Below are positions 23,196 to 34,194 of a stretch of DNA of 64,000 nt, in pieces (the stretch's first letter is position 1; each line of letters begins with the position of its first letter). The stretch covers positions 477,896-541,895 of the forward strand of contig GG745353.1 of the NCBI GenBank assembly GCA_000151295.1. The letters are read 5' to 3'. The DNA comes from Allomyces macrogynus ATCC 38327 (taxonomy: Eukaryota > Blastocladiomycota > Blastocladiomycetes > Blastocladiales > Blastocladiaceae). A program made the translations under genes and the position numbers. Below the pieces are notes generated by a model. The model had not been told where the DNA came from and did no database searches. It saw nothing but the letters and a program-made list of their open reading frames with translations.

Positions 23196-23762
23196 ATGAA
23201 CGCCCTCCGCTCGACCGCTTTCGCGACTCTCCGCAACGCGACCTTTGCCGCGCCCGCGCGCACGTTCACGACGACGCGCGTCGCCGCAAACAAGGTCGTC
23301 CAGATTGGGTCGGCCTCCGCCTTTGAATCGGTGCTCACCTCCGGCAAGCCTGTGCTCGTCGACTTTTTCGCCACGTACCTACGCACTGCACCAACGTCCG
23401 GTTCATGTTCGAAAATCGCGCGACTGACAAATGATGCAACGGACCAGGTGGTGCGGTCCCTGCCGCATGCTCGCGCCCACGCTCGACAAGATCGCCAAGG
23501 ACAAGGCCGACGCGCTCGCGGTCGTCAAGGTAGACTGCGACGAGCTGCAGGAGCTGGCTGCCAAGCACTCGGTGCGCATCGTTCTTGTCGCCGCTTACTA
23601 AACGCGCGGATCGTCTGCTCACGCTGTTCCGTTCCGATTGCACAGGTGAGCGCGCTCCCGACCGTCGTGCTTTTCAAGGACGGCAAGGAAGTCGACCGGT
23701 TCATGGGCGTGCGCGACCTCAAGTTCGTCGAGAACTTTGTTGTGCCGCACACGCAGAAGTGA
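23196..23762 (+). CDS. Mitochondrial thioredoxin
   Basis: Three exons, 23196-23374, 23448-23571 and 23646-23762, give 139 residues. The N-terminal ~33 residues are rich in Arg, Ala and Thr with no acids (MNALRSTAFATLRNATF), a good mitochondrial presequence. The mature domain shows VLVDFFAT, the WCGPC redox motif at the start of exon 2, the buried VVKVDCDE strand, cis-Pro SALPTVVLFKDGKE and a C-terminal helix. The intron falls just before the active-site Trp. It reduces protein disulphides, here presumably in the matrix. Confidence 0.93.
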   Translation: MNALRSTAFATLRNATFAAPARTFTTTRVAANKVVQIGSASAFESVLTSGKPVLVDFFATYLRTAPTSGSCSKIARLTNDATDQVVRSLPHARAHARQDRQGQGRRARGRQGRLRRAAGAGCQALGAHRSCRRLLNARIVCSRCSVPIAQVSALPTVVLFKDGKEVDRFMGVRDLKFVENFVVPHTQK

Positions 23763-23913
23763 AGTGAAGGAGGAGCATAACGAACAACCACGCTTTTGTA
23801 TTTTTGAGGGGCCATCGACCGGTGCGCGCGAATATAAATAACATGATGGACTGAAGCACCGACCAACCGGCGCGACAGAATGAGCAAGAAGAAAGGAACG
23901 GCAGATCCAATTT

Positions 23914-25528
23914 CTATGACGGCTTGCCTGGCGCAGGTGCGCCGGCCACACCGCCCATGGCCTGGACCCACGACAGGTACCGGTGGTCGCCGAGCGCTCG
24001 CGGGTTCGTCCGGTGCCGCACCCAGAAAATGGCCGCGAGTGCGAGACAAATCGTGCCGGTGCCCATGTAGAGCGCGCCGAGGTAGGGGTTGTACCCGCCG
24101 AGCATCGCCGACGTGGAAATGGCCAGCGATTTGGTGCCCTTGATGTCGGCGACATTGTAGTCTGCCGTCGACACAAACGTGAGTCCCACCGCGCTCTTCC
24201 ACTCCACAAGCCGCGAAGGTGGGTGGACAACGTACTGTCGGTGATCACGACACGGTATGTGCCGCGCTCGAGAGGCTCCGAGTCGTTGCGGCCGTAGAGC
24301 TTGTAGAAATTGGGCAGCCCGGACGTGCGCATCCACACCTGGAACCGCTCGTTGTTCGCGAGGTCGGGCATTTCCGTGTACCGGCCGCCGTAGGTCGCGA
24401 CCCAGTTGGGTGGTGGCACGTGTAGGTCTGGGTCAAAGTCGCGCAGCGGCGCGTACTTGCGGCGGTCCGACGGCCATGCAATCCCGCGCTCGGTAAACTC
24501 GTAGGTGGTGTTGGTGGCCACCTCGGTCAGGTCGCTGATCGTGTCTAGGGCACCAAAAGAGCCGCGCGTCAGGCTCAGATCCTCGCTGCGATGGGAAATA
24601 ACGCTAGGCGCAGCGCGTACCGTTGAAGAACGTGTTGGCAATCAACCCGCACGGGTAGTAGACCACGTCCGAGTGCGGCGCGACGCGGCCATACGGACGG
24701 CACGCCACGTCGATCCCTTCGGGGTGGACAGGTTCACCACGCAGCTGCTTGTCGCTAAACGAGCGCGAGTATCTGGATTGCGACGCATTCGTCAGCCCAA
24801 TCGCAATCGACCAGCCGTGTACCAACCAACCCAGAACCCCGGTCAAACGCACCGGCGATGGTTCTGGTAAAAGTTGGTCAACCGATAATACATGAACACG
24901 GGCGGCTTGAGCTTTCTTGGCAGCGTAAACTCGAGCGTGCACTGTGCGCCCCTGCCCTGGACCAGGTCGCGCTTCCAGTGCACCAGCAGGTTCGTGCCGC
25001 GTGCGGCCCCACGGACCGTGGCCAGGCGCATTGGCGGGAGCGGCGCCAACGATCCTGTTGGCGCGAGCTGTCTGCACATCGTGTAGTCGATGGCGAGCTC
25101 GAATACCTACCACGACGCCGAGTCGCGATGAGCTTGACGCGCTGGGCCCGGCATTCGTGACGTGGGAGCCCGCAAATCGCACGTACGCGATGCCCGTCAA
25201 TCCACAAAAACGCGCCGAGCGGGACGAATATGAGCCCGAGCAGCGCGAGCACGGGAATCATGACGTTGGGCGTGAGCAGTGGCTGCCATGCCCGTAACGA
25301 TTGCTGTCGTAGCCCATGCACTAGTCAAGTGGACGGTCATTTTCCCTTGCGCGCAATATTCTAGTCGCTGGTCGTCGTATCGTGCATACTTGACAGTAAC
25401 GGCGCCTTTTCATGGGCGTCTCGGTCCATGTCCTCGTTTGTGTCGTGCCGGTCAGTCGTGCGAAGGCGAAGACCGTCATCGTTTGGCGATGTGGCCCGCA
25501 ACGGCGGACTCGAGCTGCGTGTCGACAT
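23914..25528 (-). CDS. CDC50: CDC50/LEM3 family, P4-ATPase flippase beta subunit
   Basis: Six exons: 25528-25390, 25320-25187, 25106-24853, 24772-24621, 24581-24249 and 24201-23914, about 432 residues. Signatures: [14 protein letters not shown] leading into the first TM helix; the four-Cys ectodomain with [35 protein letters not shown] and [30 protein letters not shown]; then the second TM helix. N-glycosylation sequons (NDS, NTT) are present. CDC50 proteins escort P4-ATPases and are needed for aminophospholipid flipping at Golgi and plasma membrane. The join of exons 4 and 5 is one base long. Dropping one G of the GG at 24620-24621 gives the canonical FFND and restores the frame, so an assembly error is likely. 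The fifth intron (47 nt) is less certain. Confidence 0.88.
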
Positions 25529-25945
25529 TTGGATCAAATTGCAGCGAGTTGGTGGTGTCGGTCTAGTTGGAGGGTCAGCTGGTTCATAGAATCAAAATCC
25601 TTTTCGGCCAGCGATGGGCAAGCGATGGTTCGGCCGCCAAGCGCGTCGGTCGCGAACACAAGAGCACGCCAAGCGAAAATGAGATCATGACAAACTTGAC
25701 TCTTGCTTATTCCAATTCAAAGGCACGAGAAAATAAAAAGAGGAAAGGGAGGTATAAATTATTTACAATTTGGGGAACTGCACGCGGGAACGAAGCCAGC
25801 CAACACAAAAAGGAACGGGAACGACGAAAAGGGGGGACGGCGCTGGCGTCTCTACTTACAGAGGGACAAAAAGAAAGCAACGAGGGCCCACGCAGGGGGG
25901 CAGCACAGACATACAACTCGCGCCGCGTCGCGATCGCGCACTGCA
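25529..25945. other. Intergenic region
   Basis: 417 nt between the CDC50 start and the 3' end of the next minus-strand gene. It includes an A-rich, lower-GC stretch at about 25680-25830. It probably holds a terminator and the CDC50 promoter. No gene seen. Confidence 0.45.
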
Positions 25946-27252
25946 TTACGATGACGGGGACAGCGAAGATGCGGCGCGCTTGACCGAGTCCGATAGCCTC
26001 GACCAGCCGCGACTCATTTTGTGCGAGATCGACGACGACCGGCTCGTGTTCGACGACGGCGAGATGAGCCCGTCGTCAATCGAGCTCACACTGCGTGGGC
26101 GCGAACCGCCGATCCCGAGCAGCGCAAACGGCCTGGTCAGGGTGAAGCTCGACCGCGGCGAGGACGGCGACGAGACGGACCCGAGCGTGAGCGTGCGCGA
26201 CCACGGCAACGACAGTGGGGTCGTGGCCAGCGCGGGTGGTTTTTGCGCCGCGTCAGCGAGCCGTGCCAGCGCGTCGGTGATCGCGCGAATCTGCAGCTGC
26301 AGGTGCACGAGCGGGACGAGCGGTGGTGGGCACTTGGCGATAAAAGTCGACGAGGGCTCTTCGGTGATGACGGCACCGGGCACGTACACGTTGTGTGCAG
26401 TCGCGACGGGATGCGTGGGAGAGGAGGGTGACGTGGGCGGAGACGGGGCCAAGGACGCGTTGGTCGACGTGGGCAGGTTGAGGAAGGAGCCAGCCATATC
26501 CTCGAGTTTGCACCGAAACATGTCGTACGCCTCTGCATTTCCGAGACGAAACGAGAATGCAAAAAATGGCATCAATGGTCAGTTTGGCGTGGTATTCACC
26601 CAGTCAGAAGAGAGAAAAGAACAGATTGCGTACCCGTCGCCTCAGTCACCAACAGCTCACACTGCTTGGTCTGCGCCAGCGCCTGCTCGGGCGCGTCCAA
26701 GGACCGGCGCTGGTAAAGCTTGTAGTACCGCGTCATGTCGACGACAAAGGCCTCGAGCGCGTCGTCGAGCGTGATAATGTCGTCCTTGACAATGTCGATC
26801 ATGTCGTGCATGAGCCGCGACAGCTGCTGCGCGAGCTCCTTGAGCTGCGAGCGCTTGATGGCCATGTCCGAGTCCTGCACGAGCGCCATCTTGTCGGCCG
26901 AGTCGGCGAGCGCCGAATCAAGGTACGCCATGGCATTGTCGAGCGTGCTGCGGGTGTTCTACGGGGAGGGTATAGGGTTGGAAGGGTGAGCCGGAAGCGT
27001 TCGTTCATCGGATAGATCCTTGAGCGGGCTGGTGTCCACGGTTCAGTCGGTCAGCGCGGTTGCTGCTGCGGCTTGGCGATCGACCGCAGCTGAACAATCG
27101 ACCTCGGCCAAGAACCAGCAAGAACCGACCGACACCAAGTCACCGGAATGAGAGCGAATGCGACGGGAAGCGTGAGTGCGCACCTTGGCAGCGTCGTCGA
27201 GCGTCATGACAGCCGACACGACGCGCGTCCAGACTTCCATGGTTGCGCTCAT
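25946..27252 (-). CDS. Helical/coiled-coil protein of unknown function
   Basis: Three exons, 27252-27184, 26958-26634 and 26532-25946, sum to 326 residues with matching phases. The first half is almost entirely helical with heptad-like spacing (STLDNAMAYLDSALADSAD, KELAQQLSRLMHDMIDIV, DALEAFVVDMTRYY, LLVTEATEAYDMFRCKLED), resembling a BAR-like or other elongated helical bundle. The second half is Ser/Pro/Thr-rich and presumably disordered, with SRPRSVSS-type basic-Ser sites. I do not recognise the family. The start at 27252 (MSATMEVW) is the first ATG of the exon, but the frame is open upstream with plausible codons (VLFAPTSPILGSALNG), so the N-terminus may be longer. Confidence 0.6.
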
Positions 27253-28380
27253 GGTGACGGGCGCAATGCAGGCATGCGCCGTGGGGACACGAGCGAGAGC
27301 GAGTGGTTGAGCGCCGTTGAGGGCAGAGCCGAGAATCGGCGAGGTTGGAGCGAAGAGCACGTCGGCGGCGCGCGCGAGCTTTATTCGGTCCGGGCCGCTG
27401 TTGCAGCGCGGTAGAGGGGGTGTTGGCGTGGGTGCGCGCACACCAACGAAAGTGCAGCGGGTCGGTGCGTCAGGAGAAGCGGCGGGCAGCGCCCTCGTTC
27501 CAAGTATGGGATGGTTGGTTCGAGCTGGTGGCAACGCGCGCGCGTTCGGTTGGGGTGCCGCAGCTGGCGCTGGCGTGGTGACGGGCGCGCAGGGCGTGGT
27601 GGGCGTGCAGACAGCAGCGTGGCAGCGACGCGGTCGTTGTGGACGTCGTTGACGAGGATGGGGTTGGCGGGATGGAGAGAGAGAGCCCCTGGCGGCGTTC
27701 GCGCGGGCGGCGGCGACGGTTTCTAGCACAAACGCGGGCAGACGAAGTGGACGATTCGAGAATGCGCATGTGCATAGAAGTGCGCGTTCGTGGCGGGTCG
27801 GTAGGGTCCGATGACCAAGCGTAGGCGCGTCGCGGTGGTGGCGCCTCGGCCCTGACCAAAAGACGAGATGAATTTGTGGAAGAGCACGACATGGCGTGAA
27901 CACGCGCCCTGGCCCCCGTGGGTAGCCTGTTTCCGTTTCGGGACATAGGCATCACGCGCCATTGGTCAGCAGGTTCCTTCGAGAAACGTTCCACCAACGG
28001 CTGCGCCAATGAAACCAAGCCTGAAACAAGCCGCGCAAAGCGTCATGCCGAAAGCAACGCATGACCTCATCAGACAGTTATGCGTTACGTAAGGATATCA
28101 GGCTGAGTCCTCTCCAGTGGCATGTTCCGACTTCGGTCGGCAACGTCAACGACGACGTCCAGCAACCAGCACGGACCGACAACCTCTGCAACTTGCTGCA
28201 AACGAACCCGCGAACCGTGGCCGCCATTGCTCAAGTCGAGGCGGCAGTACTGCCCGTCATGCGTGTCGTCCACCGAGTGCTGCTCATTGTCCCGCCCTGC
28301 TCGCAGAACCCAGCCGCTGCCGCTCTGCTCAGCCAGTCTTCTCCAGCACCATCACCACCACTACCTTCGATCAATCACGC
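27253..28380. other. Intergenic region with long non-coding-like ORFs
   Basis: Holds the presumed promoter of the minus-strand coiled-coil gene and the upstream side of the EEP pseudogene. Several ORFs cross it on both strands. Part of the minus frame near 27253-27380 could be an upstream extension of the neighbouring gene. No RNA gene or repeat seen. Confidence 0.4.
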
Positions 28381-29480
28381 CGCTGAGCCGAGCAATGGCA
28401 ATACGAGTGACCCAAACTCGTTGACCGTTTGCTTGTGGAATGTCCTCGCTCAATGCCTCATTCGTCGGGACAGGTTCCCGGACGCGCTCAAGGAGCGCTG
28501 CGATGGGAACCGCGCGCCAAACTGCTCATGGATCGCGTCTCGACGCTCGACCCGGACCTGCTGTGCCTACAAGGGGCCGACCGGTTTGACGAGCTGTGGG
28601 ATTTGGAGCTCACGATTCGCGGATACCAGCACTTGCACCGCCACAAAGACGCTGGTCGGCATGGGTGCCCGATTGCCTGGCGTGCCGCGACGTGGGACCT
28701 CGTGCGATCGACGCGTCGCCGCTCACGCACCCGATCACGATCCACCCGTAATCGGGCAGTATTGTCATTCTAATCGAGCTCAAGCACCGCGAGTAGCAAA
28801 TGTCGATTGTCGTCACCAACCACCACTTGTATTGGGTGCGCGCGGGTCCTACCTGCGGTTGCGCCAGCTCAACTTGCTCATGGACGCTCTCGCCAAGCTC
28901 AACGACCAGAATTTGCGCGTGAACAATTGTGGCGGTGCGTATCCCTGTCTTTTTTGCCGTATCGCACCCTCGGCGTTGTATTGCTCTCAATTCTGATTGC
29001 TTGCTAATTTTATAACCAGACTTCAACAGCCAACCGCAACTACCCCAGTACTGTGTCCTCACCAAGCGCACGCCCATCCCCTCCCAAATCGAGGACCTCC
29101 TCGACATTCCCGACAAGGACGAAGACGTGCGCCAGCCCAAATAACCGTGTACGCCTACGCCTACCAGCGACCCGGCGCCGACTGGTTCGGCGTCTGCTGC
29201 TTCTCCACTGTTGGACTCGGGTGCAGCATCGACCGACTCGGTTTTGGCACCAACTCCTCCTCCTCTTGCACCCGCTGCCGACCCGCCACGCACCCTGTCG
29301 TTCGACACGGAACACTTTGCACCAGAGACCATGGTCGACTTGCCGCCGCTCGACCTGGTGGCCATATTCGACGCGTTCCCTCGATGCTACTCGGCTTACG
29401 CCAACTGCCGCGACATTGACCCGGACGTGCACGCGCAGCGTGACGACGAATTCCACGAGCCGGCCTGGACATGTAGACGC
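28381..29480 (+). pseudogene. Decayed EEP-family (Ngl2/Ccr4-like) exonuclease
   Basis: Successive frames give pieces of one endonuclease/exonuclease/phosphatase domain: LTVCLWNVLAQCLIRRDRFP; ALRWEPRAKLLMDRV; DPDLLCLQGADRFDELW; GCPIAW; SIVILIELKHRE; SIVVTNHHLYW; YLRLRQLNLLMDAL; then, after a good intron at about 28936-29020, DFNSQP; and finally SAYANCRDIDPD with DDEFHEPAW. The order and spacing match Ngl2-type enzymes, which trim rRNA or mRNA. Joining the pieces needs three frameshifts (near 28490, 28700 and 28845). Two in-frame stops lie between GCPIAW and the THLYW-like motif. The catalytic Glu of the LQE motif is Gly. Later coding is also broken. The gene is probably dead, although base errors may add to the damage. 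Confidence 0.75.
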
Positions 29481-30633
29481 GCTGGTGGAATTTCGACTGG
29501 CCATTTATCCGTCCTCAACTTTCCAATCCCATCGTCTCGGTCAGATCCACGTCGCATCAGGACCTGTACGTTGCACAGACGGGTTTACCGGCGTAATTTC
29601 ATCCAGATTGGACTGGAACATCATTACGACCCAATAAGCATTACGCTGTCTCCTCGCACCTTGCAAACTCGCTCAAAAACGTTGCAAATATTTATCCTCG
29701 CCGCCCCATCACGCGCGCGACGGGTGCCCGGCGCAATCATCATATGGCAGATGACAAGGGATTGGTGCGTGTTGCATCTCAGTTTGTGTGACATTGCTCT
29801 GCGCGTGCGTGAGAAACGGCATTTGCCTTGTCAGGCAGGTCTTTTCGTTCTCCCCTCTCCTCCCTCCTTTTTGCTTCATCTTGTTGGGCCTCAACTCGAC
29901 TTCCACTTCGCAAAACCAACCACGCCATCCATCTTCGCGCGCCGTCAACCCAAACGGAAATGGCGCCAAGAACGGCGACACCGACGCCCAAAACAGCTGC
30001 TGCAAATGGTCTCCGGCCGAAACGGGCGCGATGCGGAAGCGGCGGCGCCTCCGCCACCACGGCATGGTCATCAGACCATCCGACGACAGCATCGACCATC
30101 GCGCAGTCGTCTCCCCCAACCCGGCCGCGGCGATGGATAGCGCGCTTCCAGATACTCGTGTCCTCCATCCTCGTGCCCATGCAACGTAACATGATCAGCG
30201 CAACGACAACACGACTTTCCCGGAGGCCGGGCCGCCATGCCGGTCCTCGCGTTGCGACAATTATGGTGAAGCCGGAGCACGACATTCTTTCTCCTCCATC
30301 CCCCTCCCCGACACTCCGACGCTCATAATTTGAGCATTTCAAAAACCGGATCTCGTCTCGACTTTTTGCTTGAACGCGCGCGCGACTCTCTTGGCGCGCG
30401 GATCCCCTTTTGCGCCCACTTGCATGCTCGCGGATCCGCTTTGGATCATTCGTGCAAGCAAACTAGACCGACTCTCGAATACCGAGCGTGAGCGCCGCGC
30501 GAACCGACGCTCCTGCGACTGTTTTCTCTCAACCCGACACTTTCTTCGCCGACGCTCGTGGCGCGCGCTCCTGCCGCCCTCCAAACCCATTCGATCCCTC
30601 GTTACGCGGCGCCACAACGGTCCCTGCACCGAC
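29481..30633. other. Intergenic region
   Basis: Between the EEP relic and the GPCR. A T/C-rich stretch occurs at about 29840-29880. ORFs on both strands lack convincing codon bias. It presumably includes the GPCR promoter. No RNA gene recognised. Confidence 0.4.
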
Positions 30634-30709
30634 ACGCTACCGCGGTCAACGATCCGCTGCACCATGGCCGCACGCTACCGCGGTCAACGATCCGCTGCAC
30701 CATGGCCGC
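30634..30709 (+). repeat. Perfect 38-bp tandem duplication spanning a start codon
   Basis: Two identical 38-bp units (30634-30671 and 30672-30709) each contain CACCATGGCCGC. The second copy holds the GPCR start ATG at 30702. The first copy carries an ATG at 30664 that is out of frame and opens a 45-codon reading frame ending at 30801, overlapping the real start. Confidence 0.95.
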
Positions 30710-33653
30710 TCGCCGAGCCCTGCGCCCCGCCGTCGCCGGCAGCCCGCTCCGGCTTGTCACCGCCGCGCTGGTCACGCTGTGGACGCTGCTCGCGGCCATA
30801 GCGACGCTCCCGCACCTCGCAACCGCCGACGAAATCAAGCTCGCGGGTATCCTGCCCGTGTCGTCACCCGATGGTGTGTGTTCGCGCGCTCGTCATTTGC
30901 GTTTCCATTTCATGTCGTTTCGTGTCCGACACGGACGGACGATGGCGCCACACGGCGAGGACCGGGAAAACCAGCGTTGCGCCCGCAGGATCCCCGTCGC
31001 CGGACGATTTTGTGGCGAACGCAGAGTCGTGGCCATGTGCTTGCCGTTAACGGTCTTTGGCGGGCGGCAAGCTGGGTCCTTGGCGGTCCTTGTCGGTCCT
31101 TGTCGGCGCGCGTGTCAACAACAAAACGTGCATCACTCGCGGGCAAGCCGGATAACTGACGGAACGGATGGATGGGATGGGTGTCCCTTGTTTTCCTTTG
31201 TGCGACCCTACAGACGGACCTGCTGCATCGGCTGCAGTCGCTGCGATCAAGGCCTCGATCGATGAGGTGAACCAGAGCGTCGCTGGACCCGCCGGCCACA
31301 AGGTCTCGTTTACATTGTACGTGGTTTTTAAATGTTGTTTGGCGGCGCACCAAGTGTGCTTGTGGCGGATCGACCTGGGATCTGACGCGAGCTTGTCCTT
31401 GCAGATACGACTCGCAATGGTCCATTTCCAAGTCGGTCAATTTGGCCTTTACGGCGGCCAATGACGGCGCCGTTGGCGTGATTGGCGAGCTCAACTCGGG
31501 CCCGTCCAAGGTCATGGCGCTGACCGCGCAGAACCTCGGCATGTACACATGCTCTGGGTCGGCGTCGGCCGTGGAACTGTCCGACAAGACGTCCTACTCG
31601 CAATTCTTCCGCACGTTCCCAAGCGACAACATGATGGGCGAGGCGCTCGCGCAATTTGTGGCCGCGATGAAGTGGCGGTCGGTCGCTGTGCTCGCGTCCA
31701 ACACCGATTATGCGCGATCGCTATCGTCGGCTTTTTCCAACACGGCCGAGGAACTGCTCGTCGACGTGGCCACAGTGCAAACGATCCAGTTCAGTTCCGA
31801 CCCGCCAACGGGCACAAATGTCTCGCTCAAGGCGATTGCCGAGGTGGGCGTGCGCGTTGTCGTGTTTCTCGGTGAGGCCTACGAGTGGGTCACGATTGCG
31901 CCGCAGATTCGCGAGGCCGGTTTGTTTGGGCCCGAGTGGGTCTGGGTGGGCGGCGACGCAACCAGCTCCATGCTGCGCGTGCTCAACGACAAGAAGGCCG
32001 GCCAGGACGTGCGCGAGCTCACGCAAGGGTTCTTCTACTTGTTCCCCAACGAGATTGCCGATTCCGAACGACGCCAAGGCGTTTGTCGCCAAGAACTCTG
32101 CCGTCAAAGAGCATTACGCGATGCTCTACCGCGAATGCCTCATGGCCATGGCGCGCGGGTTCGTGCAGCAGCTCAACAGCGCCAAGAACAAAGACGATGT
32201 GCTGAAACGTCGCAACGTCGTGCCCGTCAACAAGTTTCTGGCGCCGTTTGATGGTTTATCGGGTCCCGTCAAGTTCAACGACGCCGGCGACCGACTCGCT
32301 GATTTCACGGCGTTCAATATCTTTGACGGAAAGGAGTCGCCCGTGTTCCGGATCGCGCGCGACGGGTGGACCGTGACGCGTGTGAATGACCCGAAATTCT
32401 TTGACGGGTCGAGCAAGACGCCCGACGACCGGCCGTCATCGATTTTGGGGTACCTGAGGTACTCATCGATTGGCGCATGGATCGTGCTCGGCGTCACGGG
32501 CTTGCTAGCGCTCGTCATTATCGTGTCCATGTTTATCTTGATCACGATGCACAAGGAGGAGGCCGTCCAGGAACTCGGTCTGCCGACGCTCGCTTATGTG
32601 ACGATCGGGCTTGTCGCGATTCTTGGCGCGACGGCGACGTGGATCGACGTGCCGACGCGCATTTCGTGCCAAGTAAATGCGTTCTTGCTCGCGGTCGGGT
32701 TCCAGCTCGTCTTTGTCCCGCTGCTGCGCAAGCTCTACCTGTTCTGGACGCGGTTTGAAAACAACTACTTGTTGCGCAACCACAAGCGGCGCACGATCGT
32801 CGAGGAGCTGCCATGGGTTCTGCTCGCCATCGTCCACCCGCTGGTCGTCCTCGGGTGGGACATGTTGTCGCCGCTCGAGCCCAAGCTCATCGCAACCCCC
32901 TCCGCGATCTCGTACCAGTGCCAGTCGCCCAACGGCACCGTGCAGGCGCTCTTCCGGTGGATCTCGCTCGGCTGGTGCGCCGTCGAGTTGGCCTCAGTCC
33001 TGTTCCTGGCCATGTCGGTGCGGCGACTGCAGACCGCGTCTAAAATCCACCGGTACACGCTGCACCTGGTGCAAAACACCATCTTCTCGTGCATCGTCTT
33101 GGCGCCGCTCACGATCCTTTCGTGGCCCACGTTTGCGCTCGGCACGTACTACATCGAAACCGCCGTGGTTCTCTACGCGTGCGGGTTCGCGTGGGGCTGC
33201 CTGCACCTGCGCATCTACAACATGACGAAGCGCCAGAACCGCGCGCGGTTCGGGTCCAACCCGCCGTCCCCGAAAATGTCGTCGGCGGTCGAGTCGCAGC
33301 TGCTGCTCCAGGTCACAGGCAAGGCGTCGAGTCTGGTCGGTGAGTTTCCCGTGAAATGGGTCGGCCGGTTCGCGAGTACCTGGGAAAAGCACCGGCTAGT
33401 CCTTGCGCTCGGCGAGGGTTACGTCGGGCTCATTCGGTCAACGGATAGTTCCGGGCAGGTCACGGCGCTCAAGCATATTCATGCGTCGCGGTCGACCCGG
33501 TTCCCATTGTGTATCGAGCTGGGGATGGCCGACAAGGCCGTGGCCGCCGTGCAGATGAAGTCGGAGGAGCAGCTCGAGCAGGTGCTGAACATGCTCTTGT
33601 CGCGGCACGCACCGCCCGCGCCTGCCGGCACGAACCGGGTGTACATCGCTTGA
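30702..33653 (+). CDS. Class C (GABA-B/metabotropic glutamate-like) G-protein-coupled receptor
   Basis: Exons 30702-30873, 31214-31316 and 31405-33653. Order: a signal peptide (hydrophobic stretch LVTAALVTLWTLLAAIA); a periplasmic-binding-protein-like Venus-flytrap ectodomain (ILPVSSPD, VGVIGELNSGPSKVMAL, FFRTFPSDNMMGEALAQFV, GGDATSSML, FFYLFPNEIAD); seven TM helices from about 32460 (SIGAWIVLGVTGLLALVII) to about 33220, with LGLPTLAYVTIGLVAILGA and FWTRFENNYLLRNHKRR-like loops typical of GABA-B receptors; then a tail whose last ~90 residues look PH-like. One extra base in the TT at 32062-32063 breaks the frame. Removing it gives EIADPNDAKAF and 840 residues. The ligand is unknown; fungal class C receptors are found mainly in zoosporic lineages. 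Confidence 0.88.
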
Positions 33654-34194
33654 TTTTGTTTTGTGATTGTTGCTGGTCTGTAGCTCATTTTTGCAATTTT
33701 GAGACTTTTTGCTTGCGGCATCGACCGGTCGGTCCGTTTGCCTGTCACGCCGCACGCCGTCTTTTTGGAAACAATAGATTTTTCTTGTCGACCAAACTTG
33801 TGCACTCCACGCTCTCAGCACCGCCTTTAAAGTTGACGGTCGTGAAGACGGCAGCCGCCGTCGTCGGCACGTCGATCGAGGCTGAAAGCGCTGGAAGACG
33901 CTTGCGAGACGCGCGCTTGCTCACGAGTCGCAACCCTGCTGCCCCCTTTGTGTAGTCTCTTGGCTGATCTGCTGTGCTCCAAGGTCGTTCTCGTCGACGA
34001 CATTTTCACCACGCCGTTCCTTGCCTCGTATCTCCCTGCATTGGATTCTCGAGCCACGCTCAACTGTTGGATCTGGGGCGCGTTCCGACCCCGAAGCCCG
34101 TTTCCGCTTGCACCAATCGAGCACAAGCCATCTTCATTTCGTTCACGCCGCTCCGCTGCCCTCTCCTTTGAGCAAGAAAAGCAAGCTCAATACC
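33654..34194. other. Intergenic region
   Basis: 541 nt between the GPCR stop and the SAPS start. The first ~100 nt are T-rich (probable 3' UTR and polyadenylation signals). No gene seen. Confidence 0.45.
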
